Part shown: one piece after another, positions 21,614-31,871 of the stretch | How positions within the stretch are numbered: position 1 is the first letter of the stretch | Layout of the letters: every line of letters begins with the position of its first letter | Assembly (NCBI GenBank): GCA_946965045.2 | Contig: OX337240.1 | Coordinates: forward strand, 3,100,001-3,164,000 | DNA from: Epithemia pelagica | Lineage: Eukaryota; Bacillariophyta; Bacillariophyceae; Surirellales; Surirellaceae | DNA length: 64,000 bases | Reading direction: 5' to 3' | Made by a program: the position numbers and the translations under genes | The notes under the pieces: model-generated | Told to the model about the DNA's origin: nothing | What the model saw: the letters and a program-made list of their open reading frames with translations, nothing else | The model's database searches: none

Positions 21614-22945
21614 TCATCCTCCAAGGTACTCGTTTCGTTGGTGATCGAATCGTTTTTGCGTTTGTTGGTGTTGTCGTCGTTGTCGCCGCCTCCGCCGTTC
21701 AAACATGGGAGAAACGGGTGGAGAGGATGGCAAGGTGTTGGAAGAGATCCACGCCGAGATGCTGGCTCGGTAATGCGCTTGCGCTAGCAATTGGGCAAAG
21801 AGAGCCACTCCTTGAGAATGCGTGCGACACGAGTCTCGCAATTCCAGTTCCATTTCGGCCGCACTCCACAATTCGGCTTGAATGTCCGACACAACCTCGT
21901 GCATGGCTTCGTGTCGCGCCGTGATGATTCGTTTCACGTCGGGTTGCAAAAAGCATTCCAAACCAACAATCGAATCTTCTTCCGTAGTGTAGTTGCTCGA
22001 ACACCTGCTTTCCGAGTGATACGACTCCTCGTCCTCGTCGTCATCGTCTTCTTCTTCCAAGGGTGGTGGTTCCATGGTCCATGGTCGCTCTTCCTCCAAC
22101 TGGTACAAGGAGTCCAATCGTTCCTGCACTTCAGATGTCACGATTCGCGTGACACTGTGAAGGACATAATCGACCTTGCAGGTCATGTCCAAGAGATCAC
22201 AAAGGACATTTAATGGCGAAGTTTTATGACGTTCTCCTGCTGGATGCTCGTTTGGGTTTTCGGTGCTGTCCTCGGATCGTCTTCGTCGTTTCTTCTTGGT
22301 ACTAGTACTGGAGGAGGAGGCACGACTGGCAAAGGACTGCTTGAGTCGAGTCACCGCTTGTCGCGCCTTGGACCGGATTTCATTGTATTCTTCATCCGTA
22401 TACCACGTATCGATCAAGCAATCGCGACTACTCTTGTTTCGAATATCATCTTGGTAGTACAGAGTTTCGGACAAGTTGAAACGGACGGAATACCGACAGG
22501 TCTTGGAGGGGAAAGGAGGAGGGCTTGTGTATGGCAGGGCTTGAGGCAAAGAGGAGGAGGATGGCATGCGACTCATGGGACTGTGGATACCACTGCTACT
22601 ACAAGAACTACCACTGCCTGGACTGGAGGGTTTTCGGGAATTGCAATAGTAGGGTGAGGCAGTTGCTTGAGGAAAAAATGGGTCATCATGGTCGACGGGT
22701 CCCAGTAGTTCGATGGATGGCATCATGGGAAGATGTGTGGTATTCATTTGCATTTGCAGCAATGGCTTCTTTTTGCTTTTGGATAAAACGGGTGACTTTG
22801 GTACAAAAATGGCGGGTGGTCGAGTGGATGTAGTGGAGAAGGCAGTTGGTCCCTTTGGTGACTTGGTGCAGTACGTTGGACTCTTCTTGATTGGAATTGT
22901 TGTGGGAGAACGATTGTACTGGTTTCGGCTCGGTCGTAGCACCAT
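21614..22945 (-). CDS. local paralogue family member 3, unknown function
   Basis: 443 residues from ATG 22945. It carries the family blocks SVRFNLSETLYYQDD and DTWYTDEEYNEI (about 160-195) and, near the C-terminus, IVGLECFLQPDVKRI, HEVVSDIQAELW, ELRDSCRTHSQGVALF and AQLLAQAHYRA. It is the longest of the three because of an expanded Ser/Pro leader and an inserted acidic run (EEEDDDDEDEE, about 300). A KKKRRRRS patch (about 218) is a possible nuclear signal. No enzymatic motif. The shared blocks are mostly helical with conserved aromatic and acidic positions, suggesting a protein-protein module. Confidence 0.78.
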   Translation of the reverse strand: MVLRPSRNQYNRSPTTIPIKKSPTYCTKSPKGPTAFSTTSTRPPAIFVPKSPVLSKSKKKPLLQMQMNTTHLPMMPSIELLGPVDHDDPFFPQATASPYYCNSRKPSSPGSGSSCSSSGIHSPMSRMPSSSSLPQALPYTSPPPFPSKTCRYSVRFNLSETLYYQDDIRNKSSRDCLIDTWYTDEEYNEIRSKARQAVTRLKQSFASRASSSSTSTKKKRRRRSEDSTENPNEHPAGERHKTSPLNVLCDLLDMTCKVDYVLHSVTRIVTSEVQERLDSLYQLEEERPWTMEPPPLEEEDDDDEDEESYHSESRCSSNYTTEEDSIVGLECFLQPDVKRIITARHEAMHEVVSDIQAELWSAAEMELELRDSCRTHSQGVALFAQLLAQAHYRASISAWISSNTLPSSPPVSPMFERRRRRQRRQHQQTQKRFDHQRNEYLGG

Positions 22946-25900
22946 GTTGGGACGACGTGTTGGTTGTGGCTCGTTTTATGGGAGGACGTGGTGCCAATCA
23001 TCGATGGAGGCATGCATGATGGTTTGTGCGCATTTCATTTGTTTTTGTTTTTTGTAGTCTTATTTTTTGTAATCGTAGAGTGCAGCATTCGTGGGGGGAA
23101 CCCTTCCGAATGACGAACCGTGGGTCTTGGTGCTTTGGCCAGTCGATTTACGCTCTCAGTGATGTTTGTGAGATGCACGGGGGTCAAGTTCGGCCAGTGG
23201 ACTGGGGGACTGTTGGTCTGGAACTCTTTTCAGGCCTATCTCCCAAAAACCAATATGTCTCTCAGATCGCCCCCATCTACCCACACTCTGGATTCTTCAT
23301 CCCCCTAAAAAGGTTCTTGGCCTTCACATGTCAGTCCTCTTCTACATAGTATCTTTGTACGACAGCGGCCGAAGTTGGCCCCCAGAAATGAAGTGGAATG
23401 CCCCTAAATGTGCGACTCTGATTCCACGCAGGACCGCCCGGTTTTTCTGTATGCAGAAAAAATGAGACGCCACACCAACCTTGTTTATGCATCTTTTGAG
23501 ACGCTGTTCCTGTTCAGCTGAATATGGACTTGTGCCGTCTTCTGGAGATAAAGAATCTGGACAGCATTGCTCTGAACCAAGATTGAACCAATAATCAAGA
23601 GGACAACTCATCGCGGATAAAAGAGATAGAGATAGGTCGGGATATTATGTACTTGTCCGGCGACAACGAAGTGTGAGTTGTGAGTTCATAGGAGTATCTC
23701 AGAAGATGTGAACCGGAATGGTGCTTCCGAGACTACTACTTAAACTACAGACAACATAGTACGAGTAGAGGATGGGTCCTGGATGCCATCTCTGGGACCT
23801 CGGTTCATTCACTGCAATCTTCCACACTGGTTACGAACCACTTTGGCCCCACCATCCGCGATGTCAGAGGACGACCCAAAGTTTTTATGGTGATCTCTAA
23901 GCACATAGTATATGTATGAGGAGTTTATCAATCGCCCCTTTTTTATTGCCAATATTCTCTCCGTGTTGAGTCCATCCTACTCCGAGCTATGCGTTCTACC
24001 TTCTACCTATCACCTACTCCTACCGTAAGTGCTTGGAGCAATGGGTCTTGCGGAACTTTTGGTTTCAGAAGTACGAGTACCGGTTCGCATCCATGGGGAT
24101 ATGCCACATCTTCCGAACCCATACCACTCGTGCCCACTGCCCACACATGGCCTTTGTCTTGTTGAATCCCTGCAATCTTCCACACTGGTGAGAAATCTAA
24201 GGTTCACGGACAGCGTTCACCAAGAGTCTCACCGACTCTTCTACTACCTCTACTCTAGGTAGAGAAGAGGGGCTGGCCTTGCATGGCTCTTCTACTTCCT
24301 CTACTCTAGGCTCTAGGTAGAGAAGAGGGGCTGGCCTTGCATTGCTCTTCTACTACTCCTACCTCTACTCTAGGTAGAGACGAGGGGCTGGCCTTGCATT
24401 CTGATCCGGCGCATTCTATTAGGCAACACATCATGCCAATGCACGACAGTCCGTCCGCACTTCATCTTGGACATCGGATCGCCACTGAAAAAAGGAACTA
24501 TCATCTTGGTTCTTGACGTCATATGAGAGCCATCGTGATTGTGTTAAGCACTCCCCCTTACTCAATCACGAAGCAACCATGCTCCTAGCTACGAAACCAA
24601 TCATTGCTCTCGACGCATTCAATCTTGTACTGATTCCTCCCAGTAGATGGATGGCACAGGTCATGTCCTAGTTGCATTCGGAGGCTTTTGTGGGATGATT
24701 TTTGGAAGCGTATTCACCAGACCATTGTGTATAACAGGCAGTATCGCTTGCTAATGGTCATCACAGGACCATGCAATACCCATTGGGACTATGGTGGCCG
24801 GTTGTCCTATTCCCCTTTGACTATCTGAGCCATGGATTGAGACGGTATGTCTTCTCGCCAGGAAGAGTTGCTCGCTTAATTAGTATCCATCGCTATTGTT
24901 GACATGTCTCAGCCTTTTCGGGTGTTTCCGAGTTGTTTTCCGAACATCCCGTGTCTCTCAACATATCCGACAACACAATTCTATCGGCCTGTTGTTTTGC
25001 GCCCACAACGTATCAGCCTCACTCATGTATTCTAGAGACATGTGTGTGCCCGGAATTATTTTTGCCCCGCATTCTCTGTCTCTGCATCAATCAACACGAG
25101 ACAATGAGTTGAAGGTCCAAAATGCTTGCCGTGCCTCCGTGGATGATGGTTTTCGTTGTGGTATAACGGTCCAATGCGGCTTCCTTCATCCACATAACTG
25201 CTCCGAACCGTGAATTTCGTCCATCGTTGTTTCATGAAGTGCCAGTAGCAATTGATACAAAATAGTTGGTAGAAAGTGTCTCGGGAATTGTGGTTGTGGA
25301 CAAAAGGAAAAAACGCCCCTTGCAAGATGTACTTGGCCCCTTTTTCCTTTCAAAATGTTCGTGCCAAACAACTTGTGTACTCCGCTGATGGACGTAACGC
25401 AACATGGGCTCATCAAGTTCACGTCTCGTTGGACGATCCGGAAACAGTTCCCCAGTGTTTGTCAGGCTCTTGGGACGAAAACGCCGTACTCCCCATTTGG
25501 ACGTCTCTGCGGACGACAAGGCAACACGTGCCCTTTTTGTAGGCACAAGTAACAACTAGGTAGCACAGGACGACCGACCACCACACCCTCCTCACCCTGG
25601 CGTACTGCCAAAGCGTTGGTAACCTGTACAAAATAGGATACTGGGCCTGCCGATCCGTGTTCGTTGAACATGAAAGCCGTACTCCCCAGTTTTGACGTCT
25701 CGAGGAATGTAAAAAGACACCATTTCCTCAGGTTGAGTGTCTCTCTTTGGACGATTCGGCAGCTATCCCCATTATTTTACGTCTCTTTGGGGGCGATCCA
25801 GAGCCCATCCAATAGAGCGTAGTAGCTCGGCAGCAACATAGTGTCTGGACCTCTGGACTGGAAATCGTTAGAGTTTGGGTTGCTGCCTACACTACAGAAC

Positions 25901-26172
25901 TGAACCGACCAAACCACAACCTCATTCCCAGTGCATTGCGCCACCAGGCCGTGAGAGTTGCAGTGTGCTTGGGACAACATTCCCACTTGCGAAAACACAC
26001 CAACGAACCAGAATAAAAGTGTCAACGCCGTAAGGCAGCCCAACGCTTTTGGAGGGAATAGTATCAAGGGCCTTGACTTCTTTTCCGGCTGTGGAGGAGA
26101 GGGCTTTCGTAGTTCGTAGACGCCATGGTTCCGGTGCTTGTCTTGTTGTGGAGTTCTCTCGAGAAACTGTCC
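22946..26172. other. 3.2-kb gene-poor stretch
   Basis: No credible coding region. It contains the tandem repeat at 24236-24400, a 19-bp direct repeat (TGCAATCTTCCACACTGGT at about 23813 and 24170) and two imprecise copies of a GCCGTACTCCCCA...GACGTCTC block near 25482 and 25676. These look like remnants of decayed mobile DNA. Confidence 0.45.
24236..24400. repeat. three tandem units of about 55 bp, each with a small hairpin
   Basis: Units start near 24236, 24287 and 24345. Each has a CTCTTCTACT head, a CTACTCTAGGTAGAG inverted core and the tail GGGGCTGGCCTTGCAT. Differences between units are small indels in the CTAG-containing core. Confidence 0.8.
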
Positions 26173-26202
26173 GATTCACCGGGTGTATAACTTCTGTCAT
26201 CC
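26173..26202 (+). repeat. candidate left MULE terminal repeat
   Basis: Starts GATTCACCGGGTGTATA and continues TTCTGTC two bases on. It is a degenerate inverted match to 45767-45796. Confidence 0.35.
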
Positions 26203-26470
26203 ACCCTACATTTTCCTTTTTTCTTTTTATTTTTTGCTAGAAAATAGAATTCAATTTTTTCCTACAAAAACAACCTATAACCGCCATACCAACAGCCATA
26301 GTGTCCAAACGGTGTACTTGCCAGCAATCCAAAAGAGCCTATTGCATGGAATAACAAAGAATTCTCTGCCTCCACTGAATGACCAGATCTTCCAGCAGAA
26401 GTTTTCCCCACCACAGCAGACAACTCTCTCATTTCACCCACCCACACTAACACCAACAAAGAACCTGCTC

Positions 26471-26828
26471 CATTGTCAGTGCCACTCAAACTGTCCCAAC
26501 TTCATCAATATCTGTCCAAATCAGGTCCAAAGTGGCTCATTCTCTTCCTCTTGAGCCGTAAAAGAGAGTGGTGTGGAGCAATCAAGTGCTCAAAGTTTGG
26601 TTCAGAAGCAAAAGAGGAAACTATTTGACCCTCCCTGTTTTGACTCCTCCATTGTCAGTGCCACTCAAACTGTCCCAACTTCATCAATATCTGTCCAAAT
26701 CAGGTCCAAAGTGGCTCATTCTCTTCCTCTTGAGCTGTAGAAGAGAGTGGTGTGGAGCGATCAAGTGCTCAAAGTTCGGTTCAGAAGCAAAAGAGGAAAC
26801 TATTCAACCCTCCCTGATTTGAGACCAT
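26471..26828. repeat. tandem duplication of a 179-bp unit
   Basis: The block starting CATTGTCAGTGCCACTC at 26471 recurs at 26650 almost unchanged. A third copy begins at about 26825 but diverges after ACCATTGTCA. It lies just upstream of the MULE accessory gene and could be subterminal or promoter sequence. Confidence 0.85.
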
Positions 26829-26942
26829 TGTCAAGGAAAGATTGCAAGCTTGGTTTGTCCATTTGTCAGCGCCAAAGCAGGTTCTATTCTAGCTTTGGTG
26901 TAGAGGACAAGGGCACTCCTTGTTGTGATCTAGTCCTTGATC

Positions 26943-28472
26943 ATGGCTTATCATAACTGTATTTTCTGTTCACCCCCCTCCATGGAAAGGAAACAACAAG
27001 GAAAGAAAGGGAAGCGCGCAATTTCCTTATACAACATTGAAAGCAACGCCGACTTCATTCAATGTGAGAGGTGTGGTTCTTATTCTTGCAAAAGATGTTG
27101 TCAAGAGATTGTTGATCTTTGTGAGAAGATGAAGGTCACAGATGATGAATGGCTGTCAAATGTTCAGCGAATCCTGGGGGAAGAGACAGGTCGCTGCACT
27201 AATGAAAGTTTCATTGGATCCTGCTGTGAGCTTCAAAAAAATCAGAACAATCAAACCAATACACACTATACAGAACAAATTCCCCAATTGGTAAACAAAT
27301 CTGACAACAACCACCCTTTCCTTGATGGTTGTCTGTATTTCCCAGAATTCAATCTATTTGTTGACTCGCTGAAATGCCATACAGACACAGTCGACATACA
27401 TGGTCTTGCTGAGGAAGAGGGGCATTATGATGGAGTATGGCACTGTGTTCCATGTCTGGAAACTGTGTTGATGGCCAAAGACAAACTACTTCATCCCAAA
27501 CCAATTTCAATTGAAGAAGGGGACTGCAAATATTTCCATTTTGTCTTGGGACTCAACAACATCCAATGCCTTGGTATTGAGGAAGGAGGGTTCAGTGTTG
27601 ATGTGTATATTTTCAATCAACAGACAACATTTGATTCGACTATCTGGAAAGGATCAAACAATCTTACACCAGAAATGATCGTCGGAGGTCGGATGTTCAA
27701 ACCCAAGCCCTTTGCAGAAGCGTCCATAATTTTGGGGCGAATGAGCAGTAGCTCCACAACAATGCCTTTGCTTCTCTTTCGGTTCCATCGACCATACTCT
27801 GAATCATTAAAGATGTCAAGCGCCGAGCAAATCAAACTATACAACACCATCATTACCAAAATCAGCCACTCTGGGTATGAATGTATGCGGCGAGGAGGGT
27901 CATCAGGACATACTGAGTTAAACCAGGATTTCTTCAAATTCATCCATACCTCAGGATCTTTCCCAAGGAAAGCTGGGGCAGTCAAGTTTTTCAGAGAAAA
28001 GCTCAAATGGGTCTGCATATATCGGTTGACAACAACCAACAAAATGGTCAGTTTCACCTACAGCACACCCAGAAGAGGTGGTCAGTTCCAAGTGTCAACT
28101 GAAGATGGTGTTCGATTCAAAGTGTTCAAGGCAATGGTAGAAAGGAAAGTGTTTGCAGCCTTTGTCCTTCAAGAACTTTCTCAAGAGCTAGACATTTCCA
28201 TTGCACCTTCTTCTGTAGAAACAGAAATCAAGGAAATGAGACAAGCATGGAAAGAATGTCGATCTGATAAAGGCCAAGCTGTCAGCCTCCTCACCCACCA
28301 GAGTTGGTGGACTCTTGTCCAGCATCCTGTTGGATTCCATAGAGACGTATTCAAGAAAAAATCAAAGCATCTTGAGACAAAGTGTGTATTCACTAATGGA
28401 AACATGGCCCCAAAAATGGGTAGAGGTGGACAGGGAGTGCAGTGTTTTGCCTTTGCTGTATTGGATAACTAA
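26943..28472 (+). CDS. MULE accessory protein with Cys-rich N-terminus, unknown function
   Basis: 509 residues from ATG 26943. The N-terminus has C-x2-C, C-x2-C and CKRCC groups (CIFC, CERC, about 6-55), consistent with zinc binding. A further C-x2-C (VWHCVPCLE) lies near 172. The rest is globular without a motif I recognise (blocks such as LLLFRFHRPYSESLK and GMAPKMGRGGQG-like end). The frame is intact. It converges on the MULE transposase with only 3 bp between the stop codons, so it is almost certainly part of that element. Second genes of this sort exist in autonomous MULEs elsewhere, but their sequences are lineage-specific. Confidence 0.65.
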   Translation: MAYHNCIFCSPPSMERKQQGKKGKRAISLYNIESNADFIQCERCGSYSCKRCCQEIVDLCEKMKVTDDEWLSNVQRILGEETGRCTNESFIGSCCELQKNQNNQTNTHYTEQIPQLVNKSDNNHPFLDGCLYFPEFNLFVDSLKCHTDTVDIHGLAEEEGHYDGVWHCVPCLETVLMAKDKLLHPKPISIEEGDCKYFHFVLGLNNIQCLGIEEGGFSVDVYIFNQQTTFDSTIWKGSNNLTPEMIVGGRMFKPKPFAEASIILGRMSSSSTTMPLLLFRFHRPYSESLKMSSAEQIKLYNTIITKISHSGYECMRRGGSSGHTELNQDFFKFIHTSGSFPRKAGAVKFFREKLKWVCIYRLTTTNKMVSFTYSTPRRGGQFQVSTEDGVRFKVFKAMVERKVFAAFVLQELSQELDISIAPSSVETEIKEMRQAWKECRSDKGQAVSLLTHQSWWTLVQHPVGFHRDVFKKKSKHLETKCVFTNGNMAPKMGRGGQGVQCFAFAVLDN

Positions 28473-28475
28473 ATA

Positions 28476-30005
28476 TCATCTTTTAAAGTGGTAAGTGTTT
28501 TGATAAGACTCTCGAGCCATATCAAAAGGAACATTACTTGAAACCAATGTGGTATCACTTCCTTCTGACGCAACATTTCTTTTTTTGGACTTCAGTTGTA
28601 TCTCCCATTCAGTCCTGTTGGCTGAAAGTGATTCTAGGAGTCTATGCCTAGATGATGGACAATTGAACAGTGGGAGCATGTCTTTGAAGAATGTAAAGAG
28701 TTGTGCCTGAGTTACGGAAGTGCCTGTCGGGATGCTGAATGCTGGCTGTGGATCTTCATCAATCAGCATGTCGGTAGGATCCATGTTGTCCCTGGGCATG
28801 GCCCCACACTCCAATGAGAAGAGAGTATCTTCATGAGCTGTGGACTCTTGTGTAAATGCAACATTAGATTCTGCAAGAGAAGGATATTCTTTGACCTTGT
28901 AGTTTGTACACAAAACGTGCGGGCTGTTCAAGAATTGAAGAAATTGGGGAATTCGAACACCCTTTCCACTCACTACATAGGGGAATTGTCTTGAGGTGGG
29001 GACATCTGCTTTTTTGCACCGGATACCAAAGTTTTTCTCCTCCGAACCTGCAGTAAGAGTCAACTGTTTCTCAAGTCCAGCTTGAGGGTGATAGGCAAAG
29101 TATCCAAAATCAGTGTGCCATCGAACATCAATGTTGTCAAGATCGTAACAAGGTTCAATGGAGAACAAGTGTCGACAAGGAATGCCATATCTATGCTTAT
29201 ATCCACACTGGCAAACAAACACACCATTGCTGTCTTTTTGCACCTTCCATACATTCCAAAATCTCGGAATATCAAGGACAAAATGTGGTGACAGATCAAT
29301 ATTGTCTCGAAAAACATGCCATGTATTTTGAGAAGTACACATAACTGTGTAGTTATTGCGCTCCACAAACTGATTGAGAACAAGATGTTGCCCATATTGG
29401 GAAAGTTTTTCCAAAACATGTATATCGTGGACTGTTGGGTCCACAAAAAGAGGTGTAGACAACAGATTTTTGGCCTCTGTACTTCGACGGACGCGGGTTT
29501 GAAGTTGTGTGTATGTCAACATTGCGTTGGCTGCTTTGTCCATGGACATGTTGGGCTTAGCAGAAATGTCAGATTTCTTGCAAGATTTGTTCATGGCTTC
29601 TGCTGAATTATTCATGTATTCGTCAAGACATCTGATGTATGTCTTCTTCCAGAACACATACGTGTTTTCATGTGGGAAGAGTTTTGAATTTAACCAGGTC
29701 AATATGAAATCAATTGCTGATGAACCTAGGGCAGATCTGACCTGCTGATTGACTTGCAATTCATGGAGAAGCAGTGACTTCGAAAAGAGATATTGACTCT
29801 CACGAGAGCAGGAAGTTCCATTAGCCCAGGAGAAAACCCATCTCTTCACCTTTTTTAGGTATAGCTTTTTGACAGGCGAGTCAAATAGATTGACTGGAAC
29901 AGTCCTCTGAATCGATTTTTCAACTTAATGGAACATACACCGGGCTCTCTTGGCATTTTTGAAATACAGCAGACAAGCTTCTTCTGCAGCATCGTATTCC
30001 TGAGT
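28476..30005 (-). pseudogene. MULE transposase, C-terminal half
   Basis: The reading starts immediately after the insertion with TQEYDAAEEACLLYFKNAKR, the helix that follows the second catalytic Asp in MULE transposases. It meets one TAA (RCMFH*VEKSIQ) and continues open from about 29920 to 28476. It carries the segment NNSAEAMNKSCK with the expected catalytic Glu region and a SWIM zinc finger, C-x-C-x10-C-x-H (CQCGYKHRYGIPCRH). A variable tail follows. The N-terminal half lies at 44169-45604, on the other side of the 14.2-kb element. The internal stop shows that the gene has begun to decay independently of the insertion. Confidence 0.88.
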
Positions 30006-30020
30006 CATCTAAGGAGGGAA
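30006..30020 (+). repeat. left terminal inverted repeat of the 14.2-kb element
   Basis: CATCTAAGGAGGGAA, preceded by the target copy GAGT at 30002-30005. Confidence 0.85.
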
Positions 30021-30093
30021 ATGGGCCCTGGCGCTTGATTTCCACCCCCAAAAGCGAATTTCTAGAAAAAATTCGCCGAATTAAAATTTTTTA

Positions 30094-30354
30094 TGCGCAG
30101 TTTATTTTTATATGCGCAGTTTTTAACTATAATCCTGCTTTCCCAACTAAATCTGCAAATCTAGGTCTAACAATGCACATTTCTCTAGCTAGTTCTAGAG
30201 ATCGAGCTGACTATCACGCGCATGCAACAATTTTAATGCGCACAAGCCCACGATCAAACCACGAATAACGCGCGCCACACTCCGATAATGCGCACTACAA
30301 CTATCTGGCGCGCTCGACCCCCCCGAGACGCGCATGACGCAACCCTCATGCGCA
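30094..30354. repeat. left subterminal TGCGCA cluster
   Basis: TGCGCA occurs at 30094, 30114, 30238, 30289 and 30349, with extra GCGC words between. A matching cluster lies at the other end. Such repeats are typical transposase-binding sites in CACTA-like elements. Confidence 0.65.
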
Positions 30355-30730
30355 AGCGTCTGTCCCCTCACCTTTGAATCACGAATTTCCACTCCCACCA
30401 CATCACACAGCAGCTGCCAGAAAGACTGACGCACATGGATGTCCCAAAGAATGTCTCAGATGGATCCTCCTTCCCAATCACCCTAACCGCGGGGATTACC
30501 AACTCGACACTCTGATCCATCGAACAAAACCGAACAACTTAGCATACTAGTCATTCAACAATCAACGACCACCAGAATCGATGCTCATTCATCTCCCTCC
30601 ACCTCCACCCAACACACCACAACAAACAACAACTGCAGCAGCAGCAACAACAGCAATCGATCACCCAACGCTATCGAGATTCCCCTGTTCAATCCCATTA
30701 TCTATCCAGCTTCTTTCATCAACCTAACAG

Positions 30731-31440
30731 CTCTGCCATTCCAATCACGCTACAATTAAAGCGGCTTGGGGCATCTGTCTGATTGTTTCTTGGTTCCTTT
30801 TCAGCCACCTTTTTGTTGCTTGCTTTCTCTCTGCCGAGATTCCCTTTTCAATCCTTTCACCTATCCAACTTCTTTCACCAACCTAACAGCTCTGCCATTC
30901 CAATCACGCTACAATTAAAGCGGCTTGGGGCATCTGTCTGATTGTTGCTTGATTCCTTTTCAGCCACCTTTTTGTTGCTTGCTTCCTCTTCAGCCACCTT
31001 CACTCCAAAACCGCTGCACCAGAAGAAGAGGAAGAGGAACTCAAGCACGGCCAGAGCATTCGAGACATTCGAGACATTGACACTTGCACTATCTTGCAGC
31101 TCTGCCATTCCAATCACGCTACAACTAAAGCGGCTTGGGGCATCTGTCTGATTGTTGCTTGCTTCCTTTCAACCACGACCTTCACTCCAAAACCGCTACA
31201 ACAGGAAAACAAGAAGAAGAGGAACCCAAGAAGAAGAACGACCACCAGAGCATTCGAAATATTGTCGACATTTGTCCTATCTTTGACACTTGCACTATCT
31301 TGCAGCTCTGCCATTCCAATCACCACGCTACAATTAAAGCGGCTTGGGGCATCTGTCTGATTGTTGCTTGTTTCACTCAGCTCTGTCCTTCATTCCAATC
31401 ACGCTATTACAATTAAAGCGGTTTCGGGCTATCTGTTAGA
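30731..31440. repeat. five degenerate copies of a block containing CGCTACAATTAAAGCG
   Basis: Copies begin near 30731, 30890, 31100, 31306 and 31381. Each has CTCTGCCATTCCAATCACG (the last is altered), then CTACAATTAAAGCGG (one copy reads CTACAACTAAAG) and, in most, GGGGCATCTGTCTGATTG. Spacers differ in length (159, 210, 206 and 75 bp). The array is upstream of the RING gene. A core CGCT...AGCG is itself an inverted word. Confidence 0.85.
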
Positions 31441-31631
31441 TTGTTTATCAAGAACCCTCCTGTCCTCGTGATACTCCGACTTGAATAGAACAGACCCAAA
31501 GCAAGCAGTGTGACACGGTGGTAGCCAGTTGCTTCTGTTCTATTCTTGTCGCGAGATTGCTTGGACAACCAACCAACCCCTGGTTTTGGAGTAGCAAATT
31601 CTGGCACCGATTGTTGGATCACAACGAACAA

Positions 31632-31854
31632 GACGCTACACATAAAGCGCGTCGTAGTGTATTCCTTCGATTTGGTTGTTGTTTTGTTACCACCAGAGTT
31701 CAGGACCAAACCAAAGACGCTACACAATTCAGCGCACACTTTTTACTGTTTAGACAAGTACACAAGGTTGTCTCAAAGACGCTACAATTAAAGCGCTTCC
31801 TCGACTACCCTTGTTGTTGTTGTTGTTGAAACAAAGACGCTACACAAAAAGCGC
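31632..31854. repeat. four shorter copies of GACGCTACA...AGCGC before the RING gene
   Basis: Found at about 31632, 31716, 31778 and 31836, each about 19 bp: GACGCTACA, four to six variable bases, then AAAGCGC or a close variant. The last copy ends 18 bp before the ATG at 31872. With the five copies upstream this gives nine related motifs in 1.1 kb, probably promoter or transposase-binding sites. Confidence 0.75.
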
Positions 31855-31871
31855 ATCGTGACAAGTACAAA

